Below, piece by piece: positions 24,889 to 32,576 of a stretch of 64,000 bases of DNA. How positions within the stretch are numbered: the first letter of the stretch is position 1; each line of letters opens with the position of its first letter. The stretch is taken from contig NZ_JAANAT010000001.1 of the NCBI RefSeq assembly GCF_011089895.1, forward strand, positions 372,001 through 436,000, given 5' to 3'. A model generated the notes under the pieces. It was given only the letters and a program-made list of their open reading frames with translations. It did not search any database and had not been told where the DNA came from. The DNA is from Mucilaginibacter inviolabilis (lineage in GTDB: Bacteria > Bacteroidota > Bacteroidia > Sphingobacteriales > Sphingobacteriaceae). Both the position numbers and the translations under genes were made by a program.

Positions 24889-27321
24889 ATGCCCGAATCT
24901 ACCTTACGTGCAACCAGTAAATTTAATACTGCAGAACTGAGTTTTGATGATTTCAAGAAAATTGTGATTGACGATTATCGTATTGGTTACGAAAGCCGTC
25001 AGGCAAGTTTAATAGGCAGGAGAGAGGTTTTAACGGGTAAAGCTAAGTTTGGCATTTTTGGCGATGGCAAGGAAGTTGCCCAGTTAGCCATGGCCAAAGC
25101 CTTCCGCGCAGGCGATTGGCGCGCGGGATACTATCGCGATCAAACCTTTATGTTTGCTACCGGGATGAGCAACCTGAAAGAGTTTTTTGCCCAGCTTTAT
25201 GCCAACCCCGATATTGAAAAAGATCCCGCATCTGGCGGCAGGCAAATGAATTGCCACTATGCAACCCGTTTTGTGAACGCCGATGGTACCTGGGTTAACC
25301 AGGCTGAAACCATGAATTGCTCGTCAGATATTTCCACTACGGGCGGTCATATGCCCCGTTTGCTGGGTTTGGCTTACGCATCAAAATTATACCGTCAGAA
25401 TAAAGAGCTGGAATACCTGAAACAGTTTTCTGTAGGAGGTAATGAGGTTGCCTTTGGAACTATAGGCAATGGCTCCACATCCGAAGGTTTATTTTTTGAA
25501 ACCTTTAACGCCGCTGGTGTGCTGCAGGTGCCTATGGCCATTTCTGTTTGGGATGACGCTTACGCTATCTCCGTTCCGGCAAAACTGCAAACAACCAAAG
25601 AAGATATATCCGAAATACTCAAAGGCTTTCAGCGTGAAAATGGTTCCAACGGTTATGAGATATTTAAAGTAAGAGGCTGGGATTATATCGCCCTTTGCGA
25701 AACTTATGAGCGTGCTATCACCATATGCCGCGAGCAGCATGTACCGGTATTGATCCATGTAGTGGAGATGACACAGCCGCAGGGCCACTCCACCTCAGGT
25801 TCACATGAGCGCTATAAATCAAAAGACCGCCTGACCTGGGAAGAGGAACACGATTGCCTGCTTAAAATGCGCGAATGGATGATCTCTTCGGCAATTACTA
25901 CTGAAGCTGAATTGGAGATACTGGAAGCCGAAGCTAAAAAATATGTACGGGAATGCCAGCGCGAAGCTGCCGCCGAGTTGGGTGATATCATTAAGGTTGA
26001 AGTTGAGGAAACCGCTCGCTTAATTGACAACCTGGCCTACACCGTGGCTGCTAAAGAGGAAATTACCAGTATTGCTACCGAGTTACGGTCGAGCTATGAT
26101 GCCGGTCGTAAAGATACCGTAGGTTCCGTGCGTAAAGCCCTCCGCCTAACCGTACATGAAACAGTAGCCGAAAGACAAGTATTGATAGATTGGCTTAAAG
26201 CAGAAACCGCCAAAAATAAGGAGCGTTATGATTCCAAATTATTTTCAGGAACTCCACAATCTCCTTTAAATGTGCCTCTTGTGCCGGCTATTTATAGTGA
26301 AGATGCACGTTTGCTTGACGGTCGTGAGATATTAAATGCTTGTTTTGATTCTCACTTTGAACGCGATAAAAGCATTGTAGCTTTTGGCGAGGATGTAGGC
26401 GCTATCGGCGATGTGAACCAGGGATTTGCCGGTTTGCAAAACAAGTACGGCGATCTGCGTATTACCGATACCGGCATTCGCGAAACTACTATTATAGGGC
26501 AGGGTATGGGTTTGGCTATGCGCGGTTTACGCCCAATTGCCGAAATTCAATACCTTGATTACCTCATCTATGCCATGACTGTTTTGAGCGATGATATTGC
26601 CAGTTTGAGCTATCGTACCAAAGGTGGGCAAAAAGCACCGCTGATTATCCGCACACGAGGCCACAGGCTCGAAGGGATCTGGCATTCAGGCTCGCCAATG
26701 GGTATGATCGTAAACTCGATGCGTGGTTTTCATCTTTGTGTGCCCCGTAATATGACCCAGGCCGCTGGTTTGTACAATACCCTGTTAAGGGGCGACGAAC
26801 CGGCCATCGTGATCGAAAGCCTGAACGGGTATCGCTTAAAAGAAAAACTTCCTGAAAATGTAGGAGAATTTACCGTTCCATTGGGTAAGGCTGAGATACT
26901 GAAAGAGGGCGGAGACATCACTGTTGTGTCTTACGGATCAACCCTGCGTATCGTACAGGAAGCAGCTGTTGAGCTTGATAAAATGGGTATACACATCGAA
27001 ATTATCGACCCACAAACGCTGTATCCTTTTGATATCGACAATACTTGTGGTACTTCTTTAAAAAAGACCAGCAAATTATTGGTGGTTGACGAAGATGTAC
27101 CGGGAGCAGCATCAGCCTATATTGTTCAAAAGATTGTAGAAACCGAAAATGGTTACTATTCTCTTGATGCACAGCCCAGAACGTTAACCGCTAAAGAACA
27201 CCGTCCTCCGTATGGTTCCGATGGTGATTATTTCAGCAAACCATCTGTTGATGATGTGATCGAAGCGGTATATGCCATGATGAATGAAGCTAACCCTGCT
27301 AAATATCCGCCGATATTTTAA
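24889..27321 (+). CDS. Fused alpha-beta 2-oxoacid dehydrogenase E1 (branched-chain/2-oxoisovalerate type)
   Basis: The 810 residues join both E1 subunits. The alpha part (about 20-440) has YYRDQTFMFATGM, HYATRFVN and the thiamine diphosphate motif GNGSTSEGLFFETFNAAG near residue 193. The beta part (about 480-800) has VAFGEDVGAIGDVNQGFAGL, TDTGIRETTIIGQGMGLAM and the C-terminal VDEDVPGAASAYIV. The enzyme decarboxylates a 2-oxoacid and passes the acyl group to the lipoyl E2 subunit. The fused form is common in Bacteroidota and is usually called 2-oxoisovalerate or alpha-ketoacid dehydrogenase. E2 and E3 genes are not in the window. Confidence 0.93.
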   Translation: MPESTLRATSKFNTAELSFDDFKKIVIDDYRIGYESRQASLIGRREVLTGKAKFGIFGDGKEVAQLAMAKAFRAGDWRAGYYRDQTFMFATGMSNLKEFFAQLYANPDIEKDPASGGRQMNCHYATRFVNADGTWVNQAETMNCSSDISTTGGHMPRLLGLAYASKLYRQNKELEYLKQFSVGGNEVAFGTIGNGSTSEGLFFETFNAAGVLQVPMAISVWDDAYAISVPAKLQTTKEDISEILKGFQRENGSNGYEIFKVRGWDYIALCETYERAITICREQHVPVLIHVVEMTQPQGHSTSGSHERYKSKDRLTWEEEHDCLLKMREWMISSAITTEAELEILEAEAKKYVRECQREAAAELGDIIKVEVEETARLIDNLAYTVAAKEEITSIATELRSSYDAGRKDTVGSVRKALRLTVHETVAERQVLIDWLKAETAKNKERYDSKLFSGTPQSPLNVPLVPAIYSEDARLLDGREILNACFDSHFERDKSIVAFGEDVGAIGDVNQGFAGLQNKYGDLRITDTGIRETTIIGQGMGLAMRGLRPIAEIQYLDYLIYAMTVLSDDIASLSYRTKGGQKAPLIIRTRGHRLEGIWHSGSPMGMIVNSMRGFHLCVPRNMTQAAGLYNTLLRGDEPAIVIESLNGYRLKEKLPENVGEFTVPLGKAEILKEGGDITVVSYGSTLRIVQEAAVELDKMGIHIEIIDPQTLYPFDIDNTCGTSLKKTSKLLVVDEDVPGAASAYIVQKIVETENGYYSLDAQPRTLTAKEHRPPYGSDGDYFSKPSVDDVIEAVYAMMNEANPAKYPPIF

Positions 27322-27354
27322 TTAGTGGATTATTGAGTTAGTGAATAAAAACGT

Positions 27355-27443
27355 TGTCATTTCGACGAGGAACGAGGAGAAATCTTGTACGTGAAGCTAT
27401 TAAGTTGTATAAGATCCCTCTTCGTTCCTCATTCGGGATGACA
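27355..27443. repeat. Dispersed palindromic intergenic repeat (GTCATTTCGACG type)
   Basis: The arms TGTCATTTCGACGAGGAACG... (from 27355) and ...CGTTCCTCATTCGGGATGACA (to 27443) are imperfect inverted copies around a 24-base centre. This looks like a family of hairpin elements scattered between genes in Sphingobacteriaceae. Similar but distinct elements occur at 28.2 and 37.4 kb. Confidence 0.8.
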
Positions 27444-27538
27444 TTTTGTAATAATCTCTTGCTCTCGCGAGCTTTCAGCTGAACATTATTTTCGTTATCC
27501 AGGCATTTTCTCATGTTCGATTTTTGGGCTTAAATCTT

Positions 27539-27546
27539 TAAGTTTG
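27539..27546 (+). promoter_or_regulatory. Candidate -7 element of the nitroreductase gene
   Basis: TAAGTTTG matches TAnnTTTG and lies 28 bases before the ATG. No convincing -33 element is seen. Confidence 0.4.
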
Positions 27547-27574
27547 CAGCCATTCTATTCTATATACAAACATT

Positions 27575-28156
27575 ATGGATTCTACAACATTCACCACTAT
27601 ATCAAATATTATCAAAACGCGCCGTTCTGTAAAGCCGGCTGCTATGAACGGGCAAAAAATACCTAATGAGCAGGTTTCTGCCTTATTAGAATTGGCCGAT
27701 TGGGCGCCAACACACGGTTATACCGAACCATGGCGCTTTATTGTGTACGAAAATCCAGCCGATTTTTGCCATAAACATGCTGAAATATATAAACAAGGAG
27801 TTAAGTCAGAGGATTTTAACGAGCTGACTTACAATAATCTGCAGCATCAGGGTGATAAGGTATCACATGTGATCATCGTAACCATGAAACGCGGCGATCT
27901 GCCTAAAATTCCTCCATTTGAAGAGATCGCAGCAGTATCCAGTGCTATCCAGAATATATTGCTTGGTGCTACGGCCCTTAATGCGGCTTCTTTCTGGAGC
28001 ACCGGCGGCGCCATTTTAAAGCCTGGCATGAAAGAGTTTTTGCAACTACGCGAAGAAGATAATGTACTCGGTGTACTATATCTTGGCTACGCCGATCAAT
28101 ATCCCGAAGGCAGAAGAAACACCCCGCTAGAAGAAAAGATCAACTGGGTTAAGTAA
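27575..28156 (+). CDS. Nitroreductase-family FMN-dependent oxidoreductase
   Basis: The 193 residues start with IIKTRRSVKP, where the Arg-Arg-Ser binds the FMN phosphate, then LLELADWAPTHGYTEPWRFIVY and, in the second half, AAVSSAIQNILLGATALNAASFWSTGG and LGVLYLGYAD, the usual landmarks of small nitroreductases. Enzymes of this type reduce nitro compounds, quinones or flavins with NAD(P)H. The physiological substrate is unknown. It stands alone between two palindromic repeats. Confidence 0.92.
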   Translation: MDSTTFTTISNIIKTRRSVKPAAMNGQKIPNEQVSALLELADWAPTHGYTEPWRFIVYENPADFCHKHAEIYKQGVKSEDFNELTYNNLQHQGDKVSHVIIVTMKRGDLPKIPPFEEIAAVSSAIQNILLGATALNAASFWSTGGAILKPGMKEFLQLREEDNVLGVLYLGYADQYPEGRRNTPLEEKINWVK

Positions 28157-28217
28157 AATACATAACAAACAGGTCATTGCTGACATACCTGGAAGTATAA
28201 AACATAAGACAACCACC

Positions 28218-28358
28218 ATGTCATTGCGAGCGCGGCGTGACAATCTCCTTGCGTTCGAATTTTAAGACTTACGAAGTTTTCAAAACTTCGTAAGTCTTAT
28301 GAATAAACTGATTAGAATAGCTATGAGATTGCCACGTCGTACCTCCTCGCAATGACAT
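28218..28358. repeat. Nested palindromic intergenic repeat (ATGTCATTGCGAG type)
   Basis: Outer arms ATGTCATTGCGAG (28218-28230) and CTCGCAATGACAT (28346-28358) enclose related inner arms with CAATCTC and GAGATTGCC. At the centre lies a separate perfect 37-base palindrome (28263-28299, arms built on ACTTACGAAGTTTT). It looks like one repeat inserted in another. Confidence 0.85.
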
Positions 28359-28556
28359 ATCAGAGATAGAGTAAACTTCATTATTCCACATTCAAAATTC
28401 AGCATTCGATATTTTCAATCTTTCATCATCCACCACTTATTTTTCCCTCAAAACAATAATTCTTAACCTTCTGTCGTTTTTCTCCGTATAAATTCGAGCT
28501 TAATTGCTTTAACTTAAACTTATTTTCATTTTAGTAAAAAAATATCCTAAAATGAT

Positions 28557-28585
28557 TTTGAGTTAAGTAAAAACTTATACATTTG
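28557..28585 (+). promoter_or_regulatory. Candidate promoter of the first L,D-transpeptidase gene
   Basis: TTTG (28557-28560) followed after 17 bases by TACATTTG (28578-28585) gives a complete -33/-7 pair, leaving a leader of about 80 bases before ATG 28673. Confidence 0.5.
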
Positions 28586-28672
28586 TAATTGGCCGGCTCC
28601 TAATTCTGGTCAGTTACCGACTTAACCTGTTGCTAATTTAAATTATTGTTTAAAATTAAACTCAACACAAGT

Positions 28673-29458
28673 ATGAGGAAACACTTATGGTGTGTCACAT
28701 TCTCGGTTCTATTTTTAGCTACAACTATTGTTAGTTGGAGATCCGTAGGTGCGAACAAATCAGATGGAAAAGTAAATTCAACTCTAAATGCAAAAGAATT
28801 ATTTAATCAGTATGTAAATAATTTATATCAGGCGGCCAGCTTACAGCAAACCGGTTTGACATTTGATGTATTTGAAAAAGCGATTACAGGTTATACCAAT
28901 TTAAAACTCAATCACCAATTACCACAAAGCAGTTCTGTATTAACAGTGGTCGATTTTACCAAATCGAGCCGCGAAAAACGTATGTGGATTATTGATCTCT
29001 TCAGTAAGCAGTTGTTACTCAATACTTGGGTAGCACACGGACAGGGCAGTGGTGAAGAAATGGCCACCAGTTTTTCTGACAGGAACGACTCGCACCAAAG
29101 CAGTTTGGGCTTTTACCTTACAGATAAGGTTTATATGGGCAAACATGGCCGCTCTTTACATTTGGATGGTCTTGACGAGGGTTTTAACAGCAATGCCCGC
29201 ATGCGCGATATTGTGATTCACGGCGCCAGTTATGTAAGTCAGGCTGCCATTAATCATCAGGGATACCTTGGACGCAGCTTTGGCTGCCCGGCGGTACCTG
29301 CCCATCTTGCCAACACCGTGATTAATACAATCAAGGATAAAACGGTATTATTTATCAATGGCAATGATGATAGCTACACTTCCAAATACCTGGACGAAAC
29401 AGGTCCGCTCAACTTCATAGCGGCGGATACCACCGCTTTTGATCTAGCAAGACTGTAG
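28673..29458 (+). CDS. Exported murein L,D-transpeptidase-like protein (YkuD_2 type)
   Basis: The start is ATG 28673; the frame could open at TTG 28646. The 261 residues begin with a signal sequence or membrane anchor (HLWCVTFSVLFLATTIV). The catalytic part has VVDFTKSSREKRMWIIDLFSKQLL, then IVIHGASYV and SFGCPAVPAHLANTVI, giving the His and Cys of the L,D-transpeptidase active site. Proteins of this branch are found across Bacteroidota as small exported enzymes that may crosslink or edit peptidoglycan. It lies 640 bases from a second, larger L,D-transpeptidase on the other strand. Confidence 0.9.
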   Translation: MRKHLWCVTFSVLFLATTIVSWRSVGANKSDGKVNSTLNAKELFNQYVNNLYQAASLQQTGLTFDVFEKAITGYTNLKLNHQLPQSSSVLTVVDFTKSSREKRMWIIDLFSKQLLLNTWVAHGQGSGEEMATSFSDRNDSHQSSLGFYLTDKVYMGKHGRSLHLDGLDEGFNSNARMRDIVIHGASYVSQAAINHQGYLGRSFGCPAVPAHLANTVINTIKDKTVLFINGNDDSYTSKYLDETGPLNFIAADTTAFDLARL

Positions 29459-29463
29459 TTCTG

Positions 29464-29476
29464 GTATCAAGTATCA
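29464..29476 (+). repeat. GTATCAAGTATCA repeat, inverted partner at 30073-30085
   Basis: A 13-base sequence occurs here and as its exact reverse complement at 30073-30085. Together the two copies bracket the SUKH-type gene. Confidence 0.7.
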
Positions 29477-29482
29477 AGATTT

Positions 29483-29515
29483 TTAGCTCCCGCAAGTAAA
29501 ACTAGCGGGAGCTAA
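29483..29515. terminator. Stem-loop between convergent L,D-transpeptidase and SUKH genes
   Basis: Perfect 11-base stem TTAGCTCCCGC / GCGGGAGCTAA with an 11-base loop, ending one base before the SUKH stop codon. T-runs are short, so termination strength is uncertain. Confidence 0.6.
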
Positions 29516-30001
29516 CTAAAATGGATTATAGCCACTTAGGACTTTCTGTAGTCTATTGCTAATAAACCGAGAAAGCCTAACGTTTAAACTTTTCAACCAC
29601 TGTAAAGACTCATTTGTAGTAACGGGTAAAAATGCGCTGTAAACAATTGGGTCTATACCCTCGTCTAGATAAACAAAAAGAAATCCGTCAGGGCCATTAT
29701 AGACGTCTATCACAGTAAAAGGTCGAATCAATAATCTATTATGGATTTGTAGCCAACCCCTTACATCCTGTTGCATTTCTGCTTGCGAATCGGTTAATCC
29801 ATAATCTAATAAGTAACAATATTTACCTGCAAGAAAAAAAAGTTCCTTTAGTACTGTTGGAAAATGATTCCCATTATTATATATTGTTTCGAGGCTTGCA
29901 ATTTCATCTAATGAAATCCCTTCAATGGTATTTAAGACAGGCGTCCCTGAAGTTGGAAGTGTACTATTTGCTTGTAATTCCTTTAAATATTTTACAGTCA
30001 T
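29516..30001 (-). CDS. SMI1/KNR4 (SUKH)-like protein
   Basis: The 161 residues have no signal peptide. The pattern ISLDEIASLETIYNNGNHFPTVLKELFFLAGKYCYLLDYGL near the N-terminus, with a later GFLFVYLDEG strand, is like SUKH domains, where an LP..LK/E..L...G start is usual. SUKH proteins often serve as immunity proteins to secreted toxins of contact-dependent or type VI systems in bacteria. No toxin gene is adjacent. It sits between two L,D-transpeptidase genes and is bracketed by inverted GTATCAAGTATCA repeats, which suggests it was inserted here. The assignment rests on pattern only. Confidence 0.6.
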   Translation of the reverse strand: MTVKYLKELQANSTLPTSGTPVLNTIEGISLDEIASLETIYNNGNHFPTVLKELFFLAGKYCYLLDYGLTDSQAEMQQDVRGWLQIHNRLLIRPFTVIDVYNGPDGFLFVYLDEGIDPIVYSAFLPVTTNESLQWLKSLNVRLSRFISNRLQKVLSGYNPF

Positions 30002-30072
30002 ATCAAACTAATAAACATTCTAATTCTGAGATTAACGCAACATGCAAGATTTCAACCTGTTATTTTTTGTCG

Positions 30073-30098
30073 TGATACTTGATACTAACTACTTGATA
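30073..30098 (-). repeat. TGATACTTGATAC repeats (inverted partner of 29464-29476)
   Basis: TGATACTTGATAC is followed by another CTTGATACT unit. These simple TATCAAG units are of a kind seen scattered in genomes of this family. Confidence 0.65.
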
Positions 30099-31643
30099 CT
30101 AATTAACACCCATCAAAGGTTTTAAATGATCGTACAATACAATATCCAGTCCGTACACATCCTGGCGATATTGTAATGCGCCGGTGTCATCCGCCCAGCA
30201 GGTAACATAGGTAATGTAAATCGGGGTTTTTTTAGGCAAGCCAATATTGGTGGGTTCTGGGTTATCCTCGCTCATATCCTTGGCAATCGTATCGTAATTT
30301 TCCCCCTCGCCAAAAAGGTTTTTAGCAAGTCCCTGAGGATCGCCCAGGCGTACACAGCCGTGGCTTACAGCGCGCATCGCTTTTCTGAAAGCCGATTTTG
30401 CCGGTGTATCATGCAGGTACACGCTGCTTTTATTTTTAAACAGGAACTTTATTTTCCCTAATGAATTGTCTTCCCCCGGGCGTTGTTTAAAATCATATTG
30501 CAGGTTATCGGCAGTCACGGTCGACCAGTCTATCGATTCCGGATCTTCAATTTTTATCCCGTCTTTGTAAACGTCTATGTTCTTGTTTGATAAATAGTAA
30601 GGATCTTCGGCAGCCTCAATAATGATCTCTTTGGTGGCTATGCTCCTCGGGATATTCCAGGTAGGGTTAACCTCAACGCTATGGATCACGCTGCTCAACT
30701 GTGGTGTTTCGCGTGGGAAAGGTTTATCATACCGGTCACTATCGGCATAAGATATCAGGCTGGCTCTGCCGTCCATGTTACGTCCCTGGCCCACACAAAC
30801 CTTCATGTTTAAAACAGATTTGCCACCCTCCATCACGTCCAGCTTAAAATCGGGGATATTTACTATGACATATTTTTGTTCGGTTGGCTTATTTTTCCAG
30901 CGCAGGCGTTCCATGTTCACCAAAAAATACCGTTTGGATTCCTCGGCAGATAAGCCATCTATCACAGTATTATTCAGAAATGCCTTTTGCAGGGCTTTGT
31001 ACTGTGGGTCGGCCGGCTGAATGCTATCCAGGTAAGTTTTCAGGTCTTTTACCAGTAACACATTTTTCATGCTGGTGCTATCAGGGCGTTTGGTAGCGGT
31101 AAAATACCGGGAAAATATTTTCCGGGGATTCACAACCCCATATTGCAGCGCGTTAGAATATTTGATCAGCGAACTTGCGGTAAGCAATTCCAACCGGGCA
31201 AGTTCATGATAGGCTTCATCGGTTGACATAATGCCATTTTTGTCATGAAATTTGGCAACAAGAGCTCTGATAGCTGCAATATGATATGGTTTTTTGCTAA
31301 GCCCATGCTCGGTGATCTTGTCAAAATAATCGGGCAGTATATCCAGATCGCCGTTAAAAAAATGATCCATCACTAAAACAGGCTGATAACCGTTCCCCTT
31401 TACAAAAGCCTCAATCACCTCTTCGTTTGCTATTTGTGATTTTTGACTTTCAATCTCTTTTTTCAACGCAGCGGCCAGTGTATCAGGGTCAACGTCTTCA
31501 TATATTTTATTCTGGGTTACTTTAAAAAGTCGGTCGGCTATGGCCGAATGTTTTTTCTTGCAGCTTTGAAAAGCAAGCATGGATACAAAAAGACCCAATA
31601 TCAGCAGGTAAACGGAGGTCTTTTTTGTGAAGGTAAAAGTCAT
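30099..31643 (-). CDS. L,D-transpeptidase lipoprotein (YcbB/LdtD-like, 514 aa)
   Basis: The start is taken at ATG 31643 (MTFTFTKKTS), which gives a lipoprotein signal peptide with the cysteine in MLAFQSCKKK. The middle part is the helical scaffold domain typical of the YcbB branch. The catalytic YkuD domain (about 270-480) has VIHSVEVNPTWNIPRSI, YLHDTPAKSAF and AVSHGCVRLGD, with the catalytic His and Cys in the SHGCVR motif. These enzymes form 3-3 crosslinks in peptidoglycan or release it. Being a lipoprotein, it acts in the periplasm. The gene is monocistronic as far as can be seen. Confidence 0.93.
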   Translation of the reverse strand: MTFTFTKKTSVYLLILGLFVSMLAFQSCKKKHSAIADRLFKVTQNKIYEDVDPDTLAAALKKEIESQKSQIANEEVIEAFVKGNGYQPVLVMDHFFNGDLDILPDYFDKITEHGLSKKPYHIAAIRALVAKFHDKNGIMSTDEAYHELARLELLTASSLIKYSNALQYGVVNPRKIFSRYFTATKRPDSTSMKNVLLVKDLKTYLDSIQPADPQYKALQKAFLNNTVIDGLSAEESKRYFLVNMERLRWKNKPTEQKYVIVNIPDFKLDVMEGGKSVLNMKVCVGQGRNMDGRASLISYADSDRYDKPFPRETPQLSSVIHSVEVNPTWNIPRSIATKEIIIEAAEDPYYLSNKNIDVYKDGIKIEDPESIDWSTVTADNLQYDFKQRPGEDNSLGKIKFLFKNKSSVYLHDTPAKSAFRKAMRAVSHGCVRLGDPQGLAKNLFGEGENYDTIAKDMSEDNPEPTNIGLPKKTPIYITYVTCWADDTGALQYRQDVYGLDIVLYDHLKPLMGVN

Positions 31644-31983
31644 GATAAACGTACAGTTAATTACCCTTGCGTTAGCAATAGCCATACCACAAAGTAAAAT
31701 GGCAACGATTATTTTTTAAAACCGCTGTTTTGTATCAAAACGGCCGGTGAACAGGAGACGCGTGCTTATTTATAAATCATAAGCTGTAGCATTTTAGCCA
31801 GCCGTTTCTATATTTCCATACAAAGATATGGTATTAAAGTTCTAAGTTGGGAGTGGAAAGGTTTAAGATAAGGTTATAATAACTACCGTAGTTTAAATTA
31901 CTGCAGAGATGCAAATTTTGTACCTCCGCAGTAATAAGCAGGTTTTTATATAGTGATAATGACTCCAATAGAGTGGCCACTAT
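31644..31983. other. Intergenic region with one weak stem-loop
   Basis: No coding frame is convincing. TTACTGCAGAG (31898-31908) and CTCCGCAGTAA (31924-31934) form a near-perfect hairpin about 50 bases beyond the stop of the small peptide gene and may end its transcript. Confidence 0.45.
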
Positions 31984-32214
31984 TTATGCCCCGCAATCAG
32001 ATGAGTTCAGGACAATAACCTGGTGGTTTTCATTATACGAAATACAGGTACAATAAAGATTGCACGAGCCGGAAGAATAGTTACCTTGATTGTCGGTACC
32101 TTCACAGAGGGTGCGCTGACAGTAGGGTTGGGTTCTTGCGCCTCCCTTTACATTTTTCATCTGGTCTCGATTGAGCAATCTTCCAAATGCCGAAGTTAAA
32201 TTTGATTTTTTCAT
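31984..32214 (-). CDS. Double-glycine leader peptide with cysteine-rich core (bacteriocin/RiPP-like precursor)
   Basis: The 76-residue product starts with MKKSNLTSAFGRLLNRDQMKNVKGG. The leader, with basic start, leucines at intervals, an RDQMKNVKGG end and cleavage expected after Gly25, matches Bacteroidota natural-product or bacteriocin-type leaders. The core (residues 26-76) contains six cysteines at 32, 37, 51, 55, 57 and 74, enough for three disulfides or thioether bridges. No peptidase-containing transporter, radical SAM or lanthionine enzyme is adjacent, so export and processing would rely on genes elsewhere. Small orphan peptides of this kind are often encoded in several copies in these genomes. 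Confidence 0.75.
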   Translation of the reverse strand: MKKSNLTSAFGRLLNRDQMKNVKGGARTQPYCQRTLCEGTDNQGNYSSGSCNLYCTCISYNENHQVIVLNSSDCGA

Positions 32215-32576
32215 TGGTTAAATAATATATAATATAATTGGTTTGCTTGATGATGTAGATTGCGATGTATGATCTGTAAACAAAAAATATTATCTATTTC
32301 TGTTTATTTATCAGGTTATTATGTAATACTAATATAAGTATTTTTTTATAATTGAATATTTTAACCAGGGGGAATAATGCATCATATCTACCCTGTTATC
32401 CCTTCTGTTGAAGCAAACGGGTGTCACTGCACTACCTTGTTTCTGCCTGTGGCGATAATCAGACGATAGATTAAAACACGCCATAAGTTAAACGGTGTGT
32501 TGGCTGTAACGTTTTTTATCGGGGTGTAGTCTTAATTTTAATTGCCATCCAAAATGCTGGCCTTTATAATATCCAT
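32215..32576. other. Divergent intergenic region between peptide and esterase genes
   Basis: The first 150 bases are very AT-rich and must hold the promoter of the small peptide gene. A weak hairpin AACACGCC (32475) / GGTGTGTT (32494) lies nearer the esterase gene. I see no further gene. Confidence 0.4.
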
